DNA of 64,000 nucleotides from Rhodococcus tukisamuensis NBRC 100609. Its GTDB lineage: Bacteria; Actinomycetota; Actinomycetes; Mycobacteriales; Mycobacteriaceae. How positions within the stretch are numbered: the first letter of the stretch is position 1; each line of letters opens with the position of its first letter. Positions 57,069 through 64,000 of this stretch are shown piece after piece. The notes beneath the pieces were generated by a model, which searched no databases, was not told the DNA's origin, and saw only the letters and a list, made by a program, of their open reading frames with translations. Both the position numbers and the translations under genes were made by a program. The DNA lies in the NCBI RefSeq assembly GCF_001894985.1, contig NZ_BCXG01000008.1, positions 124,001 through 188,000 on the forward strand, written 5' to 3'.

Positions 57069-57888
57069 ACTAGATTCCTCGCCGGCGTCTGACGCCGCCC
57101 GCCCGGTTCTTCTGGTGCTCGCCGACTCGCTGTCGTACTTCGGGCCGAAGGGCGGGCTGCCCGCCGACCACCCACGGATCTGGCCGAACCTTGTTGCCGC
57201 CGAACTCGGGTGGGACGTGGAGCTCGTCGCCCGGATCGGCTGGACGAGCCGCGACGCCTACTGGGCGTTGATCCAGGACCCGCGGGTGTGGGCGACGGTG
57301 CCGCGCGCGGCCGCCGTGGTCTTCGCCGTCGGCGGCATGGACTCGCTGCCGTCGCCGATCCCCACCGCGCTGCGTGAGCAGATCCGGTACGTCCGGCCGC
57401 CCGCGCTGCGCCGGGTGGTCCGGTCCGGTTACCAGTGGCTGCAGCCGCGCCTCGCGCCGCTCGGCTGGCCGGTCGCGCTGCCCCCGAAGCTGAGCGTCGA
57501 GTACCTGGAGAGTTCCCGCGCCGCGCTCGAGTACATGCGACCGGAGCTGCCGGTGATCGGCGCGCTGCCGTCCGTGCACCGCAGCGACGCCTACGCGAGC
57601 GTCCACGCCGGCCGTGCCGGTGCGGTCCGGGCCCTGCAGGCGTGGGGAGCGGAGAAGCAGGTGCCGCTCGTCGACCTCGGTGAGGCGGTGCGCGAGAACG
57701 TCTTCTCCGACCGGGGCAACCCGGACGGCATCCACTGGGGCTGGGAGGGACACGAGCGGGTGGCCGCGGCGATGCTCGCGGCGATCCGGTCGGCGATGCC
57801 CGCCGACGCGGTGCCTGCGCCTTCATCGCCGCTTCCCTCAGAGCCGCTGCCCTTCGAGCCGCTGCCCTCGGCCGACGGCGCCCGGTAG
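57058..57888 (+). CDS. octT: SGNH-hydrolase-fold octanoyltransferase OctT
   Basis: A 276-residue SGNH/GDSL-fold protein. The nucleophile Ser is in [11 protein letters not shown] and the catalytic Asp-His pair is in [13 protein letters not shown] near residues 220-230. By synteny with Rv2418c it acylates diglucosylglycerate with octanoate, early in methylglucose lipopolysaccharide synthesis. A -10 box TAACGT (57044-57049) ends 8 nt before ATG 57058, inside gpgP, so it may also have its own leaderless transcript. The C-terminal 30 residues are a Pro/Ser-rich repeat ([12 protein letters not shown]). Confidence 0.85.
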   Translation: MSSELDSSPASDAARPVLLVLADSLSYFGPKGGLPADHPRIWPNLVAAELGWDVELVARIGWTSRDAYWALIQDPRVWATVPRAAAVVFAVGGMDSLPSPIPTALREQIRYVRPPALRRVVRSGYQWLQPRLAPLGWPVALPPKLSVEYLESSRAALEYMRPELPVIGALPSVHRSDAYASVHAGRAGAVRALQAWGAEKQVPLVDLGEAVRENVFSDRGNPDGIHWGWEGHERVAAAMLAAIRSAMPADAVPAPSSPLPSEPLPFEPLPSADGAR

Positions 57889-57894
57889 CCCGCC

Positions 57895-58767
57895 GTGCCC
57901 GTCGTCGTCGTCACCGACTCCTCGGCGTGCCTGGCGCCGGAACTGGCGCGCGCACACGGCATCCGGGTGGTGCCGATGCATCTGCTGGTGGACGGCCACG
58001 ACCTGCGCGAGGGCGTGGACGAGATGCCCGCCGACCTGTCGTCCGGCGCGGTGGTCACCACCTCGGGTGCCTCGCCCGGCGAACTCGCCGAGGCCTACGC
58101 CCGCGCGCTCGAGGACAGTGAGGGCGACGGCGTGCTGGCGGTGCACCTCTCCCGGCAGCTGTCCGGCACCTGGGAGGCCGGCCGTCAGGCCGCGCAGGCC
58201 TTCGACGGCAAGGTCCGGATCGTCGACTCCCAGTCCACCGCAATGGGAACGGGCTACCCGGCGCTGGCCGCCGCCCGCGTCTCGCAGGCCGGAGGCGGAC
58301 TCAAGGCCGTGTACCAGCGGGCCGTCGACGTGGCCAGCCGAGGCAAGGCCCTGATCATGGTGGACCGCCTCGAACAGCTGTGCCGGGGCGGGCGCATCGG
58401 CACCGCTGCGGCGCTGCTCGGGACCGCGCTGGCGGTCAAGCCGGTGCTGCACCTGGTGGACGGCAAGCTGGTGCTCAAGGAGAAGACCCGCACCATGACC
58501 AAGGCGCTGGCCCGACTCGTCGACAGCGCGGTGGACCTGGCGGCCGGGGGCGAGGCCGCGGTGGCCGTGCACCACCTGCAGGCACCCGAGCGCGCCGAGG
58601 AGGTCGCGGCGGCGCTGCAGGCCCGGATCGAGGGCATCACCGAGGTGGTGGTCGGCGAGTTCGGCATGGTGCTCGGCGCGCACGTCGGGCCCGGCGCAAT
58701 CGGTGTGCTGGTGTTCCCCGGCGGTGCGGGCGCGGGGGACTGGGCCGACGTGGACGACCAGGGCTGA
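57895..58767 (+). CDS. DegV-family fatty-acid-binding protein
   Basis: A 290-residue DegV protein. It begins VVVVTDSSACLAPELA and has the TSGASPGELAEAY segment, the fatty-acid-site Ser region SRQLSGTWEA, and IVDSQSTAMGTGYPAL. DegV proteins bind fatty acids and, in Firmicutes, serve fatty-acid kinase. Here it follows octT by 6 nt, as in mycobacteria (Rv2417c), so a link to acylation of the polysaccharide is possible. GTG start with GCCCGCC before it; no clear ribosome-binding site. Confidence 0.92.
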   Translation: MPVVVVTDSSACLAPELARAHGIRVVPMHLLVDGHDLREGVDEMPADLSSGAVVTTSGASPGELAEAYARALEDSEGDGVLAVHLSRQLSGTWEAGRQAAQAFDGKVRIVDSQSTAMGTGYPALAAARVSQAGGGLKAVYQRAVDVASRGKALIMVDRLEQLCRGGRIGTAAALLGTALAVKPVLHLVDGKLVLKEKTRTMTKALARLVDSAVDLAAGGEAAVAVHHLQAPERAEEVAAALQARIEGITEVVVGEFGMVLGAHVGPGAIGVLVFPGGAGAGDWADVDDQG

Positions 58768-58840
58768 CTGCACAAGCGCGAAATCTGCCCGCGGTGTTGC
58801 CTCGTCGACTGGGGCGCATGAGCCCGCAGTTCTTGCTTCG

Positions 58841-58874
58841 GGCGCCGCATCCACGCTTGCGTGAATGCGGCGCC
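58841..58874. terminator. Long hairpin after degV
   Basis: Ten perfect pairs (58841-58850 with 58865-58874), one C/A mismatch and five more pairs (58852-58856 with 58859-58863) close a 2-nt loop. It sits 73 nt after degV and 120 nt before the convergent secreted-protein gene. The rest of 58768-58995 has no gene that I can support. Confidence 0.65.
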
Positions 58875-58995
58875 GTCACCTGGACGTCGGGCTACATCCA
58901 CAGCGTGACCGCTGGGCGCACGAGCCTCGCATCACCCATTTGAGATTCGATGCCGGGCCCCCTTCGAAGCTCGACTTCGACGTGGAGCGGTGGGG

Positions 58996-59571
58996 CTAGT
59001 TCGCGCCGGGTTCGCCTGTGGTCCCGACGGGCGCATCAGGGTCATAGGTGGGGTACTCCGTCGTGGTCCAGCAGCAGGTCGGCGTCACGTAGGCCGTCGT
59101 GGTCGGCGTCGTCGTGTACGGCGGTAGCTGCTGTTCGTTGGTACGCGGCGGAGTCCACGGCGGCGGGGACTGCGGGGCGTCGTCGGACGATCCGACGGGG
59201 CCGAGTGATCCGAAGTCGAGTGCTCCGAGCGAGCCGAGGCCGCCGGTCTCTCCGCTTCTTGTCCAGTCGCCGCAGTTCCAGGTGGTGAACATTGCGTCGG
59301 TCTTCCTGATCTCAACCCAGGGCTGCCTGCCTTCCTGGACCTGAATGAGCTTTCCAGATGCCGCCAGCTCGTACCTCTGCCACATGCAGTAGCCGACACC
59401 CGGAGCCGTGTACACGCCAGGCTTGAAGGCCTGGCCGACGAGGTAGCTGCCGTCGCCCTGGGTTGCCGGGGCCGTGGGCGATGCGCTGGCGGTGCTCATC
59501 GTGACGACGGCAGCAGCCGCGATCGCAATGCCGGCGGTTGCGAGTCCTGCGAGCCTGGTGGGTTTGTTCAT
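58996..59571 (-). CDS. Secreted protein of unknown function with Pro/Thr-rich tail
   Basis: A 191-residue exported protein. Residues 1-30 are a Sec signal peptide with a long Ala-rich hydrophobic core ending STASA, the likely cleavage site. The mature domain has GSYLVGQAFKPGVYTAPG, a Cys in GYCMWQRYEL and a second in WNCGDW, which may form one disulphide. Residues 120-191 are low-complexity Gly/Ser/Pro/Thr with a CCW motif and TTTEYPTY. The pattern of a G-Y-L-V-G...P-G-x-Y repeat-like core is known to me from hypothetical proteins of mycolata only. ATG 59571 gives the signal peptide; a longer frame upstream does not. It occupies the place of eis in the mycobacterial order. Confidence 0.75.
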   Translation of the reverse strand: MNKPTRLAGLATAGIAIAAAAVVTMSTASASPTAPATQGDGSYLVGQAFKPGVYTAPGVGYCMWQRYELAASGKLIQVQEGRQPWVEIRKTDAMFTTWNCGDWTRSGETGGLGSLGALDFGSLGPVGSSDDAPQSPPPWTPPRTNEQQLPPYTTTPTTTAYVTPTCCWTTTEYPTYDPDAPVGTTGEPGAN

Positions 59572-59971
59572 TCGTCCCGTCCTGTCTGATGCGCGGCTTT
59601 CGCCCTTCTGGGGTTGGACCCCGGCAGATCCCACCATGACGAGTGCAGGGAGCATGGCACTTCGGGAAACTGCGACGCTGACTGTGCCGAGTCCGATTGT
59701 GCGACAGGTCATTGGCGGGGCCTGCGGGACCGACCCGTCGGGCGACAGGGCCGGTAGCGCGACCATCGCTGTGACGGTTGGGCCTTCGTGTCAGGTTGCG
59801 TTTCGTGCAGCGGCTCGGAACTTCCTGTCCTGGCCTGCGCTCTCCCGGGTCTGACCTGGGTTGACTTCTCCGGCTCGGCGATATCCACAGCCCCGCGGTC
59901 GATCCACAGGCGAGTTGTTCCTCCAGGTCGCGCCGCCGGGCCTTCGCCCGCTCGGACCTAACGTCCTAGGC
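59572..59971. other. 400-nt region between the secreted-protein and comEA genes
   Basis: No gene is supported here. The start of the region must hold the promoter of the secreted-protein gene, but no clear pair of boxes is visible. Near the other end TAACGT (59959-59964) ends 7 nt before the comEA ATG and is the likely -10 box of a leaderless comEA mRNA. Two ATCCACA sequences at about 59883 and 59912 resemble DnaA boxes weakly. Confidence 0.4.
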
Positions 59972-60910
59972 ATGCGGAGCACCGACGAGGCGAGGGACCG
60001 GATCAGGCAGCGACTGGACGCGCTCACCGGCGGCGTCCCGGGGGTCCGGGCCGGCTCATCGGCCGACGGGTCGAATCCGGACGACGACGGGATGCGGCAG
60101 CCCGGCTGGCTGGAGTCAGACGGCGCCGCGGACGAACCGCCCCGGCCACGCGCGAGGTTCGCCCCGGGCCGCGGCGGCGTGATCGCGCTCGTGGTGGTCG
60201 GTGTCGTCGCGGCCGGCGTCGGACTGGTGGGCGCCTGGCGGGACCGCCCCTCGGCGCAGGCGGTGGCCCCGCTGCCGCAGGTGCAGACCGACGGGGTGCT
60301 CGCCGCCGGGGACCCGACGGCCGGACCGGCCGCCTCGGGCCCGCCCGACCCACCGACCGCACCGGGACCGACCTCCGTGCCCGCCGCGCCCGCGGACCTG
60401 GTGGTCAGCGTGGTCGGACTGGTGCAGACGTCGGGCCTGGTCCACCTGCCCGACGGGTCCCGGATCGCGGACGCACTGGCCGCGGCGGGTGGGCCCCGCG
60501 AGGGCGCCGACCTGCTCGGGCTGAACATGGCCCAGCGCGTCGCGGACGGCGACCAGATCCTGGTCGGGGTGGCGCCCGCCGACGGCAGACCCGTCACCGC
60601 AGGCAGCGGCACGGTCCGCGCGGGCGCCGCCGGTTCCGGCGCGGCGGGCCAGGCCGGGGTGGGGGAGGCCGGGCCGGGGGCGTCCGGGGGCGGCGTCGCC
60701 GGCGGCGGTGGCCCCGGAGGGAAGGTGGACCTGAACACGGCGACGGCCGAGCAACTCGACGCGCTGCCGGGGGTGGGGCCGGTGACCGCCGCTGCAATCC
60801 TCGCCTGGCGCACGGCCAACGGGAGGTTCACGGATGTCGAGCAACTCGGCGAGGTGGACGGCATCGGCCCGGCGCGGCTGGAGAAGCTCCGCGACCTCGT
60901 CGCCGTGTAG
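59972..60910 (+). CDS. ComEA-like DNA-binding protein with SLBB and HhH domains
   Basis: A 312-residue protein. A polar N-terminal 65 residues precede one transmembrane helix (VIALVVVGVVAAGVGLVGAW), then a Pro/Ala-rich linker, an SLBB domain (VVSVVGLVQTSGLVHLP), a Gly/Ala-rich spacer, and a C-terminal ComEA helix-hairpin-helix pair (DLNTATAEQLDALPGVGP, then DGIGPARLEKLRDLV). ComEA binds incoming DNA outside the membrane. ATG 59972 is set by the leaderless -10 box. It is immediately followed by comEC, with no gap, in the Rv2415c-Rv2413c order. Confidence 0.92.
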   Translation: MRSTDEARDRIRQRLDALTGGVPGVRAGSSADGSNPDDDGMRQPGWLESDGAADEPPRPRARFAPGRGGVIALVVVGVVAAGVGLVGAWRDRPSAQAVAPLPQVQTDGVLAAGDPTAGPAASGPPDPPTAPGPTSVPAAPADLVVSVVGLVQTSGLVHLPDGSRIADALAAAGGPREGADLLGLNMAQRVADGDQILVGVAPADGRPVTAGSGTVRAGAAGSGAAGQAGVGEAGPGASGGGVAGGGGPGGKVDLNTATAEQLDALPGVGPVTAAAILAWRTANGRFTDVEQLGEVDGIGPARLEKLRDLVAV

Positions 60911-63337
60911 ATGACCACCCCGGAGGCGCGCGCCCTGGACCTGCGGTTGCTTCCGTCGGCGCTGATGTGCTGGGCCGCAACGGTGTTCGGGATCCAGTTC
61001 GGGTGGCGGGCGGCACTGTGGCTGGCGGTCGGGATGGCCGCCGTCGCGGCGCTCGCGGCGGGGATCGGTGTCCGGGCGGGTGTTCGTGACCGTCTTCGGC
61101 GCGAGGATCCAGGCCCGGCAGGTGGCCGCGCCGCTCGGAGCGGGTCCGGTGTGCGGGTGACCGTGTCGGCGGGAATGCTCGCGGCGCTGCTGGTCGGGGC
61201 GGGCTTCGCGGTCGCGGTCGCGGCCCGGGAGCACGCGGCGGCGGCACATCCACTCGCGGCGGTCGCGGCGCGCGGCGGTCACGCCAACGTCACCCTCGCT
61301 CCCGTGGAGGACCCGCGTCCGGTGCGTTCGCCGTCCGGGGACACGGTGCTGATCCGGGCGACACTGCGCTCGATGGAGATCGGCGGCGCCGAGGTGGAGG
61401 TGGGCGGCACGGTGGTGCTGTTCGCCCCGGCGGAGGGCTGGCGCGACCTGCTGCCGCGCCAGCGGGTGCGCCTGCGCGCCGAGGTCGGCACGCCCCTGCG
61501 CCGCGACCTCACCGTCGCGGTGCTCCGGGCGGGCGGGCCGCCACGCTCGGTTGCCCAGGCGTCGTGGGCGCAGCGCGCGGCCGGGCTGGTCCGGCAGCGG
61601 TTCGCGGCCGCGTCCGCCGCGGCGCTGCCACCCGACCCGGCGGGCCTGCTGCCCGGTCTGGTGGTCGGGGACACCTCGGCGCTGCCGACGGGCGTACGCG
61701 ACGACTTCACCGTCGCCGGGCTGACCCACCTGACCGCCGTGTCCGGGGCCAACGTCTCGATCCTGATCGGCGCGGTGCTGCTGGTCCTGCGGGCGCTTGC
61801 GCTGGGTCCGCGTACCTGCGTGGCCGTCGCGGCGATTGCGTTGGTGGCCTTCGTGATCGTGGCCCGGCCGTCGCCGAGCGTGCTCCGGGCCGCGATGATG
61901 GGGGCGGTGGGGCTGCTGGCCTTGGTCACCGGCAGGCGCAAGCAGGCGATGCCCGCGCTCGGCGCCGCGGTGATCGTGTTGCTCGCCGTGGCGCCGGCGC
62001 TGGCGGTGGACTTCGGGTTCGGGTTGTCGGTGGCGGCGACCGCGGCGCTGGTGCTGCTCGCGCCCGGCTGGGCGCAGGGGCTGCGGTCGCGCGGCTGGCC
62101 CCGCACGGTCGCCGAGGCGGTGGCGGTGGCGTCCGCCGCGCACGTGGTCACCGCCCCGATCGTCGCCGCGATGTCCGGCACGGTGAGCACGGTCGCGGTC
62201 CTGGCGAACCTCGCGGCGGCGCCGGTGGTGGCCTTCGTGACGGTGGTCGGCGCGCTCGCCGCCCTCGGCGCGGCGGCCTGGCCGCCGCTCGGCGAACTGG
62301 TGGCGCACGCCGCCGGCCCCCCGCTCTGGTGGCTGCTGTGGGTGGCCCGCCGCGCCGCCGCCGTCCCGGGCGCGACGGTGTCGGTGCCCTCGGGACCGGT
62401 GGGCGCTGCCGTCGTGGCCGCGGCGATGCTCGCCCTGTGGGCGGCGGTGCGGGCGCGCCGGGTCCGGTGGCTGGTGGCTGCGGCGGTGCTGGGTCTGGCG
62501 GCCGTGTGGGTGCCGGTCCGGGTGGTGTGGCCGGGCTGGCCGGTCGGCGACTGGGTGCTGGTGGCGTGCGACGTCGGGCAGGGAGACGCCTTGGTGCTGG
62601 CGGCCGGCGGCGGCGCCGCGGTGGTGGTCGACGCCGGACCCGACCCCGGCCCCGTCGCCGGGTGCCTGGACCGGCTCGGGGTGCGGGAGGTGGCGGCAGT
62701 GGTCCTCACCCACCTGCACGCCGATCACGTGGCCGGACTGCCCGGCGTGCTGCGGGGCCGCCGGGTGCAGGAGCTGGTGCTCGGACCGATGCGGTTGCCG
62801 GAGTACCGGTTCCGTCAGGTCCGCGGCCAGGCCGCGTCGGCCGGGGTGTCGGTGCGGACGGCCCGGGCGGGGGAGCAGCTGCGGGTGGGACGGCTGACGA
62901 TGCGGGTGCTCGGGCCGACCCTGCCCGCGCCGCGGGACCCGGCGGACGGCGCCGACGCGGCGAACGACCAGTCCCTGGTGCTGTCGGTGGACACCGACGT
63001 GGGCCGGGTCCTGCTCACCGGGGATGTCGAGGCGGACGGCCAGCGAGACCTGCTGCGGGACGGCGCGCCGGTGCGCGCGGACGTCCTCAAGCTGCCGCAC
63101 CACGGTTCGCGCACCACCACGCCGGAGTTCCTGCGCGCGGTCGGGGCGGGTCTGGTGCTGGTCTCGGTGGGCGCCGGCAACACCTTCGGGCACCCCAATC
63201 CCGGGGTGCTCGAGGAGATCCGGCGCTCGGGCGCGACGGTGGCGCGGACCGACCTCAGCGGCGACCTCGCGGTGAGCCGGTCGGGCGGCGGGGCCACTGC
63301 CATCAGCCACCGTCGGCGTGGGACCATCGTCCGGTGA
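60911..63337 (+). CDS. ComEC/Rec2-family DNA internalisation protein
   Basis: An 808-residue polytopic protein. An N-terminal DUF4131-type region with hydrophobic segments is followed by the Competence domain ([15 protein letters not shown], then [12 protein letters not shown]) with many membrane helices. The C-terminal metallo-beta-lactamase domain reads [29 protein letters not shown] and [10 protein letters not shown]. ComEC is the channel for DNA uptake in competent bacteria. Key MBL residues are intact. The stop overlaps the holA GTG. Confidence 0.95.
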   Translation: MTTPEARALDLRLLPSALMCWAATVFGIQFGWRAALWLAVGMAAVAALAAGIGVRAGVRDRLRREDPGPAGGRAARSGSGVRVTVSAGMLAALLVGAGFAVAVAAREHAAAAHPLAAVAARGGHANVTLAPVEDPRPVRSPSGDTVLIRATLRSMEIGGAEVEVGGTVVLFAPAEGWRDLLPRQRVRLRAEVGTPLRRDLTVAVLRAGGPPRSVAQASWAQRAAGLVRQRFAAASAAALPPDPAGLLPGLVVGDTSALPTGVRDDFTVAGLTHLTAVSGANVSILIGAVLLVLRALALGPRTCVAVAAIALVAFVIVARPSPSVLRAAMMGAVGLLALVTGRRKQAMPALGAAVIVLLAVAPALAVDFGFGLSVAATAALVLLAPGWAQGLRSRGWPRTVAEAVAVASAAHVVTAPIVAAMSGTVSTVAVLANLAAAPVVAFVTVVGALAALGAAAWPPLGELVAHAAGPPLWWLLWVARRAAAVPGATVSVPSGPVGAAVVAAAMLALWAAVRARRVRWLVAAAVLGLAAVWVPVRVVWPGWPVGDWVLVACDVGQGDALVLAAGGGAAVVVDAGPDPGPVAGCLDRLGVREVAAVVLTHLHADHVAGLPGVLRGRRVQELVLGPMRLPEYRFRQVRGQAASAGVSVRTARAGEQLRVGRLTMRVLGPTLPAPRDPADGADAANDQSLVLSVDTDVGRVLLTGDVEADGQRDLLRDGAPVRADVLKLPHHGSRTTTPEFLRAVGAGLVLVSVGAGNTFGHPNPGVLEEIRRSGATVARTDLSGDLAVSRSGGGATAISHRRRGTIVR

Positions 63338-64000
63338 GTCAGAGCACCCCGCCCGCGCAGCTGCACCTGGTCCTCGGAGACGAGGAACTGCTGGTCGAAC
63401 GAGCCGTCGCCGCCATCGTCGCGGGGGTGCGGGCCGGCTCCGCCAACGGTGACGACCTGCCGGTGACCCGGCTGCGCGCCGGCGACACCAGCGGCCCCGA
63501 GCTGGCCGAGCTGCTCAGCCCGTCCCTGTTCGCCGAGGACCGGGTGATCGTGCTCGAGTCCGCGGCCGAGGCGGGCAAGGACGCGGTCGCCCTGGTGCTC
63601 GACGCGGCCGCCGCGCCGCCCGAGGGATTCGTGCTGGTCATCCTGCACTCCGGCGGCGGCCGGGCCAAGGCCATGGTCGGCGCGCTGCAGAAGTCCGGGG
63701 CGGTGACGCACGAGTGCGCGAAGCTCAAGGCCGGTGAGCGCACCGACTTCGTCCGCGGCGAGTTCCGCGCCGCGGGGGTGCGGGTGTCTCCGGAGGTGAT
63801 CGAGGTGGTGCTCGACGCCGTCGGCTCCGACCTCCGGGAGCTGGCCGCCGCGTGCTCGCAGCTCGCGTCGGACACCGGCGGCGTGATCGACGCCGCCGCG
63901 GTGCAGCGGTACTACTCCGGCAAGGCCGAGGTCTCGGGTTTCGACGTCGCTGAGCTGGCCGTCACCGGGGACCGGGCGGCGGCGATGGAGTCGCTGCGCT
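63334..64000 (+). CDS. holA: DNA polymerase III delta subunit (3' end outside window)
   Basis: The first 222 codons of HolA, the clamp-loader delta subunit that opens the beta sliding clamp. It begins with [19 protein letters not shown], the usual start of actinobacterial HolA, and continues with [13 protein letters not shown] and the AAA-like [22 protein letters not shown] 63334 overlaps the comEC stop. The frame is open at the window end, so the C-terminal third is missing. Confidence 0.92.
   Translation, partial: MSQSTPPAQLHLVLGDEELLVERAVAAIVAGVRAGSANGDDLPVTRLRAGDTSGPELAELLSPSLFAEDRVIVLESAAEAGKDAVALVLDAAAAPPEGFVLVILHSGGGRAKAMVGALQKSGAVTHECAKLKAGERTDFVRGEFRAAGVRVSPEVIEVVLDAVGSDLRELAAACSQLASDTGGVIDAAAVQRYYSGKAEVSGFDVAELAVTGDRAAAMESLR

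Noticed and set aside
59880-59915. DnaA boxes or an origin upstream of comEA
   Set aside because: Only two weak ATCCACA matches, no cluster and no dnaA or dnaN nearby.

Overview
The window is high-GC, tightly packed actinobacterial chromosome. The conserved blocks clpX, valS-folC-ndk-rne-rplU-rpmA-obg-proB and proA-MoxR-VWA-nadD-rsfS-gpgP-octT-degV-comEA-comEC-holA follow the order I recall for the mycobacterial interval Rv2457c to Rv2413c, read in the opposite direction. A mycothiol-linked formaldehyde dehydrogenase (mscR), a DUF1918 protein, a DUF222/HNH protein and ectABC fit a mycolic-acid actinomycete. Rhodococcus is my best guess, from gene content only.

Region 1 (about 1.0-16.3 kb) is an accessory catabolic island between clpX and the fdhD/fdhF pair. 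After an IclR regulator come an HD-domain hydrolase, a cytochrome P450 fused to a PEP-synthase-type ATP-grasp domain, a protein with a C-terminal PEP-synthase swivelling-histidine domain, an SDR, a [2Fe-2S] ferredoxin, a ferredoxin reductase, a second HD hydrolase and an aldehyde dehydrogenase. This matches the parts list of the Corynebacterium glutamicum Cre alkylphenol system, in which CreHI phosphorylates the phenol, P450 CreJ with CreEF oxidises the alkyl side chain, dehydrogenases finish the oxidation and CreD removes the phosphate. Here the P450 and the kinase ATP domain are one 788-residue polypeptide. A histidine-kinase-ATPase/LuxR fusion regulator, mscR with its MBL-fold partner, and a TetR/hemerythrin divergent pair complete the island. 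A decayed thiolase tail lies between clpX and the island.

Region 2 (16.4-24.2 kb) holds fdhD with an FdhF/YdeP-type molybdoenzyme, an IdeR-box-preceded iron-siderophore-type lipoprotein, a methyltransferase with a quinone oxidoreductase, an amidase and a GNAT relic. Region 3 (24.2-36.5 kb) is housekeeping: valyl-tRNA synthetase, folate polyglutamylation, NDP kinase, RNase E, L21/L27, Obg and glutamate 5-kinase.

Region 4 (36.5-51.4 kb) is a second variable block: a 58-residue ORF, a sirtuin, ectABC (compatible solute) with a perfect CRP-type site upstream, a RecQ-phosphoribosyltransferase fusion, a frameshifted M20 peptidase pseudogene, a DUF222/HNH protein, an acyl-CoA ligase, DUF1918, ribokinase, a SufR-like regulator diverging from a DoxX-FolE operon, and an amino-acid permease. 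Region 5 (51.4-64 kb) has proA, a MoxR/VWA pair, the nadD operon with gpgP and octT (methylglucose lipopolysaccharide pathway), degV, an orphan secreted protein, comEA-comEC and the start of holA.

Many genes overlap by ATGA/GTGA, which implies translational coupling. At least ten genes carry a TAnnnT -10 box 6-8 nt before the start codon and look leaderless; I used this to fix several starts. I saw no transposase, tRNA, rRNA or CRISPR array.
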